A DNA stretch of 64,000 nucleotides, taken from contig DATBEZ010000027.1 in assembly GCA_036558745.1 (NCBI GenBank), positions 1 to 64,000 of the forward strand. The letters run 5' to 3'. Origin of the DNA: JAMXLJ01 sp036558745 (GTDB lineage: Bacteria > Actinomycetota > Acidimicrobiia > IMCC26256 > JAMXLJ01). The translations under genes and the position numbers were made by a program. The notes beneath the pieces were generated by a model. The model was not told where the DNA came from. It worked only from the letters and a program-made list of their open reading frames with translations, and searched no databases. This document shows positions 18,891-28,484 of the stretch, in pieces; positions within the stretch are counted from its first letter, which is position 1, and each line of letters begins with the position of its first letter.

Positions 18891-19559
18891 TCAGGGTCCG
18901 ACGAACATGTACCCCGCGCCCCGCACCGTCCGGATGCAGTCGGGCAGTCCCGCGGTCGCGAGCTTCTGGCGGATCCTTCGCACGTGCACGGCCACCGTGC
19001 GCGCGTCCCCGCGGCCCGGCCCCGCGTCCCATACGTCGTGGAGGAGCTCGTGCACCGTCACCGTTCGACCCGCGCTGCCGGCGAGCTGGGCGAGGACGTC
19101 GAACTCCTTGGGCGCGAGGTGGATGGAAGTCGTGCCCACCGTGACCGTGCGGTGCGCCACGTCGACCACCATGGGGTCGAAGCGCAGGATCGGGCCCGCG
19201 GTGGCGAGCCGGTGACGACGGATCAGCGACCGGACCGTGTGGACGAGCGACGACGCCACGACCGGGCGCACGAAGAACGCCGACGCGCCCGGCAGCCGCT
19301 CACGTTCCGCGTGGCTGCCGACCACTGCGGCGGGGATGCCGGCATCGGAGAGCTGATCGACGAGATCGATCGCGTCACCGTCCGTGAGCCGGGTGTCGAC
19401 GAGCGCGACGTCGGGGCGCTCCGCGTCGAGCGCGGCGCGCACGTCGGTGGCGCCACCGGTCACGCGGACGCGAAAGCCCTCTTCCTCCAGCACGCCGGCG
19501 AGCAGCTCGCGATCGGCCTGATGACCACTGGCGAACACGACAACAGGTTCGTCGTCCAC
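18891..19559 (-). CDS. OmpR/PhoB-type regulator with degenerate receiver
   Basis: The 222-aa protein has an N-terminal receiver-like domain (1-115) and a C-terminal winged helix (about 120-222; AVHVRRIRQKLATAG and RGAGYMFVGP). The receiver keeps a possible phospho-acceptor D55 (ALVDTRL) but lacks the acidic pair near residue 13 and has Arg for the switch lysine (FFVRPV). It may bind DNA without phosphorylation or sense something else. No histidine kinase is adjacent. Gene order suggests transcription on into ppk2. Confidence 0.85.
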   Translation of the reverse strand: MDDEPVVVFASGHQADRELLAGVLEEEGFRVRVTGGATDVRAALDAERPDVALVDTRLTDGDAIDLVDQLSDAGIPAAVVGSHAERERLPGASAFFVRPVVASSLVHTVRSLIRRHRLATAGPILRFDPMVVDVAHRTVTVGTTSIHLAPKEFDVLAQLAGSAGRTVTVHELLHDVWDAGPGRGDARTVAVHVRRIRQKLATAGLPDCIRTVRGAGYMFVGP

Positions 19560-19694
19560 GGGGCGCCTTCACTCCCATCGCGTCGCGTCGCGACACGACT
19601 CTTGTGGTACCCCTCTCCTCGGCGGTGATGCGCGAATTCAGGAGTCGGCGGAGGGAATGCAACGATCCGCCGTGACACGGCGTGTGTCAGTCCG

Positions 19695-20099
19695 TCACCA
19701 CCGTGCGCGGCTGGTTCTCCTGCGGGTCCACAGGAACACCGCGCGATGGAGCTGCTCCAGCTGTGACGGGGTGAGCCCGAGGAAATGCAGGCCATAGAGC
19801 TCTCGCGCCGCGGACTCCACCCGCCGCACGACGCGCGCCCGGACCTGGAACGTGGTCTCCGCGTTCCGGCTGACCTCGATGCGCAACAGGATCGTGGAGC
19901 CGACCTCGAGCTCCCTGCCGACGAGCTCGATCGCCGCCCCCGACACCGAGACGTCGCGCAGGTTGCAGCCGACCCAGGCGGCCTCACCGGCGTCGTCGAG
20001 GAGGTAGAAGCGGACGGGCTGGTCGAGGCGCACGCGGTAGCCGTCGCGGCGCGTCAGCCCGGAGTCCTCCTCCGGTCGGTCGTGCGCCGCGTCACCCAT
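19695..20099 (-). CDS. PilZ-domain protein
   Basis: The 134-aa single-domain protein has the c-di-GMP binding signatures of PilZ: RxxxR (R18 to R22 in TRRDGYRVRL) and DxSxxG (D49-S51-G54 in RDVSVSGAAIEL). It should respond to c-di-GMP made by cyclases such as the GGDEF protein at 28.5 kb. The C-terminal 20 residues are basic (LWTRRRTSRARW). It stands alone between the response regulator (135 nt) and the divergent serine hydrolase. Target unknown. Confidence 0.88.
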   Translation of the reverse strand: MGDAAHDRPEEDSGLTRRDGYRVRLDQPVRFYLLDDAGEAAWVGCNLRDVSVSGAAIELVGRELEVGSTILLRIEVSRNAETTFQVRARVVRRVESAARELYGLHFLGLTPSQLEQLHRAVFLWTRRRTSRARW

Positions 20100-20191
20100 G
20101 GGTCTGCTCGTGTTCCTCGTTCCCGTGACGTGATCGTCATCGCCTCACTCGGCGGGTGCGGGCACGAGTTGAGCGGTGCTAGGAAGGCCAC

Positions 20192-21382
20192 ATGAGCAGC
20201 TCCGCGAGCATCGACGGCACGACGATCGACGGCTGGACCGCACCGGGGTTCGAGAACGTCCGCGACGCGTTCGAGCGCAACTTCAAGGACGGGCGCGAGG
20301 TGGGCGCGGCGTTCTCGGCGTACCACCGCGGCCGTCAGGTGGTGGACCTCTGGGGCGGCGTCGCCGACCGGGCGACGGGGCGGCCGTGGGAGCGCGATGC
20401 CGTGGTCGTCGTGTTCTCGACGACCAAGGGTGCGACCGCGGTCTGTGCGAACCAGCTCGCCCAGGACGGCCGCCTCGATATGGACGCCCCCGTCGTGGCG
20501 TACTGGCCCGAGTTCGGCCAGGAGGGCAAGGAGCGCATCCCCGTCAACTACCTCCTGTCCCATCGCGCCGGCCTGGCCTGGGTGGACGAGCCGCTCACGC
20601 TCGAGCAGGCCCTGGCGTGGGAGCCGATGATCCACGCGCTCGAGCACCAGCGGCCGGCATGGGAGCCCGGCACCGCGCATGGCTACCACGCGATCACCTA
20701 CGGGAACCTCGTCGGTGAGGTCGTGCGGCGGGTCACGGGCCGCACGGTCGGCACCTACTTCCGCGAGGAGATCGCCGAACCGCTCGGCCTCGACTTCTGG
20801 ATCGGCCTCCCCGAGGAGCAGGAGCGTCGCGTCGCGCCGCTGGTCGGCGACATCACCGGGAGCAGCTCCGATCTCGACGAGGACGCGCGCAGCTCACTCG
20901 CCCAGCTGATGGGTCCGGACTCGATGCTGGGCAAGGCGTTGACCGCGGGCGGCGCGTTCGCCGACGACGGGATCTTCAACACGCGCGCGGTGCACGCGGC
21001 GGAGGTTCCCGCCGCGGCCGGCATCGCGGACGCGCGCTCCATCGCGCGCCTCTACGCCGCGTGCATCGGCGAGGTCGACGGCATCCGTCTCCTCACGCCG
21101 GAGCAGCTCGCGGACGCGACGACGCAGCGCACCGAGGGTCCGAACCTCGTGCTGCTCGGTCTCGATCTGCAGTTCGGGCTCGGCTTCATCGTTCCGTCGA
21201 CCCTCGTGCAGCTGGGCGGGCCGCGCTCGTTCGGACACTTCGGCGCCGGCGGGTCGGCCGGTTGGGCCGACCCGGAGGCGGAGCTCGCGTTCGGCTACAC
21301 GATGAACCGGATGGACATCGGGCTCGCCGGTGACCAGCGCAGCTACGTCCTGATCAACGCGTGCTACGAGGCGCTCGCCTGA
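20192..21382 (+). CDS. Beta-lactamase-fold serine hydrolase (EstB-like)
   Basis: The 396-aa protein belongs to the class C beta-lactamase/EstB esterase superfamily. The nucleophile motif SxxK is STTK (VFSTTKGATA, about residue 75) and the YxN-type tyrosine is in YHAITYGNL. There is no signal peptide, so it is probably a cytoplasmic esterase rather than an antibiotic-degrading enzyme. ATG 20192 is preceded by AGGAAGG 4 nt upstream. Confidence 0.88.
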   Translation: MSSSASIDGTTIDGWTAPGFENVRDAFERNFKDGREVGAAFSAYHRGRQVVDLWGGVADRATGRPWERDAVVVVFSTTKGATAVCANQLAQDGRLDMDAPVVAYWPEFGQEGKERIPVNYLLSHRAGLAWVDEPLTLEQALAWEPMIHALEHQRPAWEPGTAHGYHAITYGNLVGEVVRRVTGRTVGTYFREEIAEPLGLDFWIGLPEEQERRVAPLVGDITGSSSDLDEDARSSLAQLMGPDSMLGKALTAGGAFADDGIFNTRAVHAAEVPAAAGIADARSIARLYAACIGEVDGIRLLTPEQLADATTQRTEGPNLVLLGLDLQFGLGFIVPSTLVQLGGPRSFGHFGAGGSAGWADPEAELAFGYTMNRMDIGLAGDQRSYVLINACYEALA

Positions 21383-21432
21383 CGCGACGCCCGCGCTTCA
21401 AGATCGCGCTCGCGCCTGCCGAGTGCTGTGGC

Positions 21433-21954
21433 ATGACCACAACGGACGTTCGCGCGCCCGCGCCTCGAGGCGGCCTGACCGGGTTCCTCAAGGACAACGG
21501 CGTGCTGCTGCTCGGGCCGGTCCTCTGGCTCGTGTCCACCGTCGTGTACGTCGTCGCGCACGGCACCTCGGGATGGGAGGTGCAGGCGCTGCGCAACGGC
21601 CTGATCTACGGAGTGGGTGTCGGCGGGCTGGTCGCCGCCCTCGGGCACACCGTCTTCGCCGACCAGGTCGCGGCGTCGATCGGCTGGCCGATCCACACCG
21701 GGTTCCAGTTCGAGGTCGCGATGACGAACCTCGGCATCGGTGTCATCGGCAACTGGTGCGCGCTCACGAACGACCGGGGGTTCTGGCTCGCGACGATCGT
21801 CATGACGACGGTGTTCCTCGTCGGCGCGGCCGCGGGTCACCTGCGCGAGATGATCACGAAGAAGAACTTCGCCGTGAACAACGCGGGCTTCATCTTCTAC
21901 TGGGATCTCGTGCTGCCCGCCGTGCTCATCGCGCTGTACGTCGCGACCTCCTGA
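21433..21954 (+). CDS. DUF6790-type membrane protein
   Basis: The 173-aa protein has about five hydrophobic helices. Characteristic sequences are GFQFEVAMTNLGIGVIGN, GHLREMITKKN and NAGFIFYWDLVLP, which I recognise as the DUF6790 family of unknown function. ATG 21433 is chosen; the frame is open upstream into the hydrolase tail without a better start. It is convergent with the decayed permease, whose remnant reaches its 3' end. Confidence 0.75.
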   Translation: MTTTDVRAPAPRGGLTGFLKDNGVLLLGPVLWLVSTVVYVVAHGTSGWEVQALRNGLIYGVGVGGLVAALGHTVFADQVAASIGWPIHTGFQFEVAMTNLGIGVIGNWCALTNDRGFWLATIVMTTVFLVGAAAGHLREMITKKNFAVNNAGFIFYWDLVLPAVLIALYVATS

Positions 21955-22745
21955 TCGGCGTCCCGGTCGCGCCGGCGCCGCAGCGTGACGGCGAACGTCG
22001 CCGCGTACAGCGCGCGGCGAGGGCCATCACCGCGAAGCTGGGTGGCACGTCCGGCGCGAGGTAGGCGACCAGGAGGCGACCCAGACCGCGGGCACCGCGA
22101 GCGCGGCCGACAGGACCATGGCGCGGTACGGACGGTCGGTGAGGCGCCGTGCGGCACCCGCGGGCGCGGCGATGAGCCCAACGAGCAGCGGCGCACCGAC
22201 CGCCTGGCTGGCCTCGGCCGCACAGACGCCGACGAGCGCGAGGAACGCGAGACCGAGCATCCGCACCGGCACCCCGCGCGCACGGGCGACGGCCTCGTCG
22301 AGCATGGCGAAGAGCAACGGTCGCGCGATCACGAGCATCACCGCGCACACCACGACGCCGACGACCGCAGCGAGCACGGCGTCCGGTCCGCTGAGCCCGA
22401 AGATGGAGCCGAAGAGCACATTGACCCCGGCCGTGCTGTTCCCCGTCCCACTCGACGTGGTGTAGATCGTCGCGAACAGCACGCCGAGCCCGAGCACCCG
22501 TGAAGACGATCCCGATCACGACGTCGTCGGCTCGGCCGCGCGAGCCGAGCAGCCCCATCACGACCGCCACGGCGATCGACGCCGCGAACAGCCCGACCCG
22601 GACGTCCAACCCCGCAGCCGGCGCCGCGAGCGCGCCGGTGAACGCGAGGTGGCTCAGCGCATCCCCGCTGAACACCTGGCTGCGCAGCACGAGGAACGAG
22701 CCGACCAGCCCGCACCGGCATCGCGGCCGCGGCGACGGCTCGCCG
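21950..22745 (-). pseudogene. Decayed zinc/manganese ABC transporter permease (ABC-3/ZnuB family)
   Basis: Three minus-strand frames together spell an ABC-3 metal permease. The order is GSFLVLRSQVFSGDALSH in one frame (22712 to about 22500), GVLFATIYTTSSGTGN to SAALAVPAVWV in a second (about 22497 to 22078), LLVAYLAPDVPPSFAVMALAA in the first again (to about 22015), then LYAATFAVTL in a third. The frame breaks fit small deletions near 22495-22502 (2 nt), 22075-22080 (1 nt) and 22011-22017 (1 nt), plus another near 22710. The N-terminal helix and a start are missing. Neighbouring genes are intact. No partner ATPase or binding protein is adjacent. Confidence 0.8.
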
Positions 22746-22774
22746 ATTGGACTTGTCGAGCCCGGTCCAATCGG
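22743..22774. promoter_or_regulatory. Perfect 10-bp inverted repeat before the MocR gene
   Basis: Arms CCGATTGGAC (22743-22752) and GTCCAATCGG (22765-22774) are perfect inverted repeats with a 12-nt spacer, ending 13 nt before the MocR ATG. TTGGAC in the left arm could be a -35 element. The position and symmetry suit autoregulation by the dimeric MocR protein. The repeat also lies at the broken 5' end of the permease remnant. Confidence 0.6.
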
Positions 22775-22787
22775 CCACCATCGCGTG

Positions 22788-24181
22788 ATGACCGCCACGC
22801 CCGCCGCACGCCCGCCGATCGGGACGGTGCAGCTCACGGCCCTGCTCGACGGCGACTCCTGGCGCAACGCAGGCCACGGTCCCCTCGCCCGGCGGCTGGC
22901 CCACGTGGTGCGATCCCGGATCAGGAGCGGGCTCCTGCCGGAGGGCACGGTGCTGCCCCCGGAACGCGCGCTCGCCCGTGCGCTCGACCTGAGCCGCTCG
23001 ACCGTCGTGGCCGCGCTCGACGAGCTGCGCGCGGAAGGCATCGTCGACTCGCGCCACGGCAGCGGGACGTGGGTCGCGGCGACGGGCCACGGCGAGGACG
23101 CCGGCGTCGTCGCCGACCGCCTGCTGCGCGGAGGCTCGAACCTGAACCTCGCCGCGTCGGTGCCGGCCGACGCGTCGCACCTGCCGGACCTGAGGGTGGA
23201 CGTCGCCGACTTCGTGTCGGTCACGCCCGCGCACGGCTACGCGCCAGCGGGTCTGCCCGCGCTTCGCGACGCGATCGCGCAGCGCTGGCGCGCCCTCGGC
23301 GTCCGCACCGTCCCCGCGCAGATCCACGTCACCAACGGAGCGCAGCACGCGATCGATCTGGCGTTGGGCGCGTTGACCCGCCCCGGTGACGTCGTCGCGC
23401 TGGAAGACCCGACCTACGTCGGCGTCTTCGACGTGCTCGACGCGCGTGGTCTGCGTCCGCTCCCGATCCCGCTCGACGCGCTCGACGACGACGGGCTCGC
23501 GCGTTTGTGTCGCGCCGGTCGCGCACGGGCGCTCTTCCTCGTTCCGGGTGTGCACAGCCCGACGGGTCGCGTGCGTCGCACGTCCGCCGTCCGGCGACTC
23601 GCACACGAGCTGGACGAGCTCGGCCTTCCTGTGGTCGCCGACGAGACGCTGTCGGACCTCGCGTTCGACGGTCGCCGGCCGCTCTCGCTCGCAGCCGCAT
23701 GCACGCGCGCGCCGGTCGTGACGGTGGAGAGCACGAGCAAGGTCGCATGGGGCGGCCTGCGGGTGGGTTGGCTGCGGGCCGACCGGGACGTGATCGAGCG
23801 CACCGTTGCCGAGCGCTCCCGACACGACTTCGGGACCGCGATCCCGTCACAGCTCCTCGCCCTCCGACTCTTGCGTGATCACGACGAGCTCGTCGCGCGC
23901 CGCCGAGACGCGCTCCGGAGCGCCGCCGCCACGATGACGAGCCTGCTCCGTCGGGAGCTGCCGGGCTGGCGTTTCGTCGCGCCGGCCGGCGGGCTCTCGA
24001 TGTGGGTCGACACGGGCATGGACGCGGCGCGGTTCTCGGAGCGCGCGCTCGAGCACGGCGTGACCGTGGCGGCCGGCTCGTCGGCGTCACGCGGGCACGA
24101 GGCCCATACGCACCTGCGCCTCTGCTTCGACCGGCCCGCCCTCGAGCTGGAAGCCGCGATCACGCGGCTCGCGCGCGCGGC

Positions 24182-24191
<10 letters not shown>
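22788..24191 (+). CDS. MocR-type GntR regulator with aminotransferase domain
   Basis: The 467-aa protein combines a GntR winged helix (about residues 30-95; SRSTVVAALDELRAEGIV, HGSGTWVA) with a class I aminotransferase-like domain (about 110-467). The PLP lysine is K318 in ESTSKVAWGG, and VTNGAQHAID and VVADETLSD match the PLP site. MocR proteins usually use PLP plus an amine or amino acid as effector rather than doing transamination. ATG 22788 is chosen (GTG 22785 is an alternative). A perfect palindrome lies upstream. The 3' end overlaps the convergent kinase gene by 10 nt. Confidence 0.92.
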
Positions 24192-25042
<851 letters not shown>

Positions 25043-25092
25043 CGCGCAACGGTACCCAGCCCGGTCGCGGCGGGATACGGTCGCGCTGCTTG

Positions 25093-26592
25093 GTGACGAC
25101 CGACCAGGACCTTGTGCTCCCGTCGCCGTGCCTGGTGGTGCTGGTCGGCCCGTCGGGAGCGGGCAAGTCGACGTGGGCCGCCACACACTTCCGGCCCGAG
25201 CAGATCGTGAGCAGTGACCGGCTGCGCGCCATGGTCGGCGACGCCGAGGACGACCTGGCCGCGAGCGTCGACGCGTTCGATCTGCTGGAGCGCGTCGTCG
25301 ACCACCGCACCCGCCGACGGCTCACGACGGTCGTCGACACGCTGGGCCTGGACGCGAGCCGGCGGGCACGGTGGCTCGAGGTCGCGCGCCGTCACGACGT
25401 CGCGACCGCGTGTGTCGTCTTCCCCGCGACGGTCGCGACGTGCCGGCTCCGCAACCGCGAAGCCGGTCGGGCCGTGCCCGAGCGCGTGCTCTCCCAGCAG
25501 GTGCGGCAACTGCGCGAGCAGCGCGACGAGCTCGATCGCGAGGGCTACGACGTCGTGTTCGAGGCGACGGCGGTGCGCACCGCGCCGCGGAAGGTCGCGG
25601 TGGCGGCACCGCTCGCCGAGCGCCAGCGCGAGGACCCGGTCGGGCTGCAGTTCGGGTTGCAGCTCCCGGCCCACACGTGGCCGGGAGGCCCGGCCGAGAT
25701 CGGCACGCGGCTCGCGTCGATCGCGCGCGCCGCCGAGGACGCGGGATTCTCGAGCATCTGGGTGATGGACCACTTCCGCCAGATCCCGATGCTCGGTCCG
25801 GCGTGGCACGACATGCTCGAGAGCTACACCGCGCTCGCATACCTCGCCGGCGTGACCCGGCGGGTGCGCCTCGGCACGCTCGTCACCGGGATCACCTACC
25901 GGAACGTCGCGCACCTCGGCAAGATCGTCGCGACGCTCGACGTCCTGTCGGGAGGACGCGCGGTGTGCGGTGTCGGGCTCGGCTGGTACGAGGCGGAGCA
26001 CCGCGCGTACGGATGGACGTTCCCGACGCTCGACGAGCGGTACGCGTTGCTCGAGGACGCGCTGCAAGTGCTGCGGCTCCTGTGGGGCAAGGGCACGCCG
26101 TCGTACGAGGGCCGGGTCGTCTCGGTGCCGGAGGCACTCTGTTACCCGCGGCCGCTGCAGGAGCACGTGCCCGTCCTCGTCGGCGGCAACGGCGAACGGC
26201 GCACCCTTCGCCTCGCCGCGCAGTACGCGGACGCGTGCAACGTGATCGGCGACGTCGACGTGGTCACACGCAAGGTGGACGCGCTGCGCCGGCACTGCGA
26301 CGCGTGCGGTCGCGACCCGTCGAGCGTTGAGGTCACCCAGCTCTCGACGACGTTGATCGGACGTGACACCGCCGAAGTCGCGGCCGCGATCGACCGGCTC
26401 CGCCCACGCCGCACGAGCGCCGAGCGCTACGCGGCCTCGGTGAACGCGGGCACGGTGCACGACCAGATCGGCCGCTTCCGCGCCCTGGCCGACGCCGGCG
26501 TGCAGACCGCGATCGTCAGCGTCCCCGACGTCGCCGAGCTCACGCCGCTCGAGCGCTTCGCCGACGTCATCGCCGCCTTCGCCACCACCTGA
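25093..26592 (+). CDS. Fusion of P-loop kinase and F420-type LLM oxidoreductase
   Basis: This one 499-aa frame joins two enzymes. Residues 10-180 form a small P-loop kinase (GPSGAGKST at 19-27, SSDRLRAMVGD, later an RxxNR-type lid) like predicted nucleotide or polynucleotide kinases. Residues 185-499 form a luciferase-like monooxygenase of the F420 type (GLQFGLQLPAHTW, EDAGFSSIWVMDHF, GVGLGWYEAEHRAYG, LVGGNGERRTLRLAA), close to the family I know as TIGR03560/Rv1855c-like. The join is in frame with no stop or repeat, so it looks real. The start could be TTG 25090 or GTG 25093. Substrates unknown. Confidence 0.88.
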   Translation: MTTDQDLVLPSPCLVVLVGPSGAGKSTWAATHFRPEQIVSSDRLRAMVGDAEDDLAASVDAFDLLERVVDHRTRRRLTTVVDTLGLDASRRARWLEVARRHDVATACVVFPATVATCRLRNREAGRAVPERVLSQQVRQLREQRDELDREGYDVVFEATAVRTAPRKVAVAAPLAERQREDPVGLQFGLQLPAHTWPGGPAEIGTRLASIARAAEDAGFSSIWVMDHFRQIPMLGPAWHDMLESYTALAYLAGVTRRVRLGTLVTGITYRNVAHLGKIVATLDVLSGGRAVCGVGLGWYEAEHRAYGWTFPTLDERYALLEDALQVLRLLWGKGTPSYEGRVVSVPEALCYPRPLQEHVPVLVGGNGERRTLRLAAQYADACNVIGDVDVVTRKVDALRRHCDACGRDPSSVEVTQLSTTLIGRDTAEVAAAIDRLRPRRTSAERYAASVNAGTVHDQIGRFRALADAGVQTAIVSVPDVAELTPLERFADVIAAFATT

Positions 26593-26605
26593 CCCCCGCT
26601 CAGTT

Positions 26606-26642
26606 GGGACGCTCATCGGCGCCATGAGCCGATGAGCGTCCC
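26606..26642. terminator. Perfect 14-bp hairpin after the kinase-LLM gene
   Basis: Arms GGGACGCTCATCGG (26606-26619) and its exact complement (26629-26642) flank a 9-nt loop (CGCCATGAG). It begins 14 nt after the stop of the fusion gene. There is no T-tract, as is usual in GC-rich actinobacteria. The right arm contains the only available ATG of the next open frame. Confidence 0.65.
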
Positions 26643-26943
26643 GATCCTTCAGGCCCTGATGGCCCCGCACGGCTACCTACACGGCGGGACCGTGGTCAGC
26701 GTCGCGGACTCGCTGTGCGGCTACGGGACGATCGTGAACCTGCCCGACGGCGCGAAGGGCTTCGTCACCGTCGAGCTCAAGACCAACTTCCTCGGCACGA
26801 TCCGGGGTGGCGCGATGGTGTGCGAGGCGACGCCCGTGCACGTCGGGCGCACCACGCAGGTGTGGGACGCGATCGCGCGCGACGAGGCGACGGACCGGAT
26901 GCTGGCCACGTTCCGCTGCACCCAGCTCGTCCTCTGGGAGTGA
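26632..26943 (+). CDS. Hotdog-fold thioesterase (PaaI type), 5' shortened
   Basis: The 103-aa frame matches the core and C-terminus of PaaI-type acyl-CoA thioesterases: PHGYLHGGTVVSVADSLCGYG, VELKTNFLGTIRGG and ATFRCTQLVLW. Full-length relatives have about 40 more N-terminal residues, and there is no room for them because the upstream gene ends 40 nt before. The first ATG (26632) lies inside the right arm of a perfect hairpin; ATG 26659 is the next. It is either a truncated remnant or a minimal variant. Confidence 0.65.
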   Translation: MSVPILQALMAPHGYLHGGTVVSVADSLCGYGTIVNLPDGAKGFVTVELKTNFLGTIRGGAMVCEATPVHVGRTTQVWDAIARDEATDRMLATFRCTQLVLWE

Positions 26944-27073
26944 GCACCGCGCGAATTCGCACGGTGCGTGGTGGCTCGCGGACCGTCCCTCGATCGTAAC
27001 CCGCGCGGGTGTAGAACCGCGCGCAGCGGGGCACGATGCGCGCCATGCGGCGCCGGACGGACGGTGGGGTGCG

Positions 27074-28393
27074 ATGAACGGTCGCGGAAGGTGGCTCGCG
27101 TACGGCCTCCTCGTCGCGTTGATCGCGACGGGCTGCTCGCAGTGGACGACGTATCACCACGACTCCGGCCGCTCGGGCAACGACCCATCCGCGGCATCGA
27201 CCATCGTTCCGGTCGCGCACAAGTGGACGTCGCCGTTCCTCGACGGCTTCGTGTTCGCGCAGCCGCTCGTGTACCACAACAAGGTCTACGTCGCGACCGA
27301 GCACGACACGGTGTACGCGCTCGATCTCTCGACCGGCGAGGTCGTGTGGAGCCGCCATCTCGCCGAGCCGATGCGCGCGACGTCGGTGGTGTGCCCGCTG
27401 AACATCGATCCGCTCGGCATCACCGGCACGCCAGTGATCGACACCGCGTCGAACACCATCTTCGCGGTGACGGCCGAGCTCGGCCCGCCGGTCGCGCACC
27501 GTCTCTACGGCCTCGATCTCGACACAGGTGCGACGCGCGTCGACGTGTCGGCCGACCCGCCCGGCACCGACCCGACGATGGACAACCAGCGCCCGGCGCT
27601 CGCGCTCGGGAGCGGGCGCGTGTACTGGGGCTACGGCGGTGAAGACTGCGGGCAGTATCACGGCAAGGTCGTGAGCATGACGACGGACGGCACCGATCCG
27701 ATCGTCTACGTCGTGCCGACGACGAACCGCGGCTCGATCTGGAGCCCGTCGGGACCGGCGATCGACAGCGATGGCAACGTGTGGGTGACGACCGGCGACG
27801 GCACCGAGACGACGAACTTCGACCACAGCACGAGTGTGATCAAGCTCTCCCCCACGCTGCAGGAGCTCGGCTTCTTCGCGCCGAGCAACTGGGCGTCGCT
27901 GAACAGCTCCGGGCTCGAGCTCGGCTCGACCGGACCGATGATGCTCCCGGGCGGCTTGGTGTTCCAGGTCGGCAAGAGCGGCACCGCCTACGTGATCAAC
28001 CAGGCCGCGCCGGGCGGTATCGGCGGTCAGGTCACCTCGCTGTCGCTCGGCTGCGGCGCCTACGGCGGCAACGCGTTCGCCGGCGGCATGATCTTCGTCC
28101 CGTGCACGACGGGCACGCGCGGCGTCGCGCTCGACGACGGACCGACGTTGCGCGTGGTGTGGCGCGGACCGGGCGACGCGAACGGCTCGCCGACGTTCGG
28201 CGGCAACGCGGTCTGGGTCATCGGTGTCGACAGCGGCACGCTGTACGCGCTGAACCCGACGACCGGCGCCGTGCTGCAGTCGATCGCAGCCGGCCATTCC
28301 CGGCACTTCACGTCACCAACGATCAACGGCGACACGGTGATCGTGGCGACCGACCACATGGTCCAGGCGTACGAGCACACCACCTCGCCCTAG
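27074..28393 (+). CDS. PQQ-repeat beta-propeller lipoprotein
   Basis: The 439-aa exported protein has a lipoprotein signal peptide (LVALIATGC, Cys near residue 21) and a beta-propeller of PQQ/WD-like blades: NKVYVATEHDTVYALDLSTGE, SGRVYWGYGG, GTLYALNPTTGAVLQS, GDTVIVATDH. Such propellers act as scaffolds (as in BamB) or, with PQQ, as dehydrogenases. No clear PQQ or calcium ligands can be claimed here. ATG 27074 follows a GGTGGGG run. An ATG at 27044 is in another frame. The function remains open. Confidence 0.82.
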   Translation: MNGRGRWLAYGLLVALIATGCSQWTTYHHDSGRSGNDPSAASTIVPVAHKWTSPFLDGFVFAQPLVYHNKVYVATEHDTVYALDLSTGEVVWSRHLAEPMRATSVVCPLNIDPLGITGTPVIDTASNTIFAVTAELGPPVAHRLYGLDLDTGATRVDVSADPPGTDPTMDNQRPALALGSGRVYWGYGGEDCGQYHGKVVSMTTDGTDPIVYVVPTTNRGSIWSPSGPAIDSDGNVWVTTGDGTETTNFDHSTSVIKLSPTLQELGFFAPSNWASLNSSGLELGSTGPMMLPGGLVFQVGKSGTAYVINQAAPGGIGGQVTSLSLGCGAYGGNAFAGGMIFVPCTTGTRGVALDDGPTLRVVWRGPGDANGSPTFGGNAVWVIGVDSGTLYALNPTTGAVLQSIAAGHSRHFTSPTINGDTVIVATDHMVQAYEHTTSP

Positions 28394-28422
28394 CAACCTC
28401 CACCGTGTGCGACGGTCCGTGA

Positions 28423-28457
28423 GATCGGCGAGGAGGAGGGGCTGAACTCCTCCGATC
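28423..28457 (+). terminator. Bulged hairpin between lipoprotein and GGDEF genes
   Basis: GATCGG (28423-28428) and AGGAG (28431-28435) pair with CTCCT and CCGATC (28447-28457), giving an 11-bp stem with a 2-nt bulge and an 11-nt loop. It starts about 30 nt after the lipoprotein stop and ends 27 nt before the GGDEF start. It could be a terminator or an attenuator for the cyclase gene. No c-di-GMP riboswitch core was seen. Confidence 0.45.
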
Positions 28458-28484
28458 CCCCGGCGACCTGCCGAGAGACCTGGG

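Noticed and set aside
20192..21382. Antibiotic-resistance beta-lactamase
   Set aside because: It has the SxxK serine hydrolase fold but no signal peptide, and resembles EstB-type esterases.
28394..28484. c-di-GMP-I riboswitch before the GGDEF gene
   Set aside because: The hairpin is present but the conserved core sequences are not.
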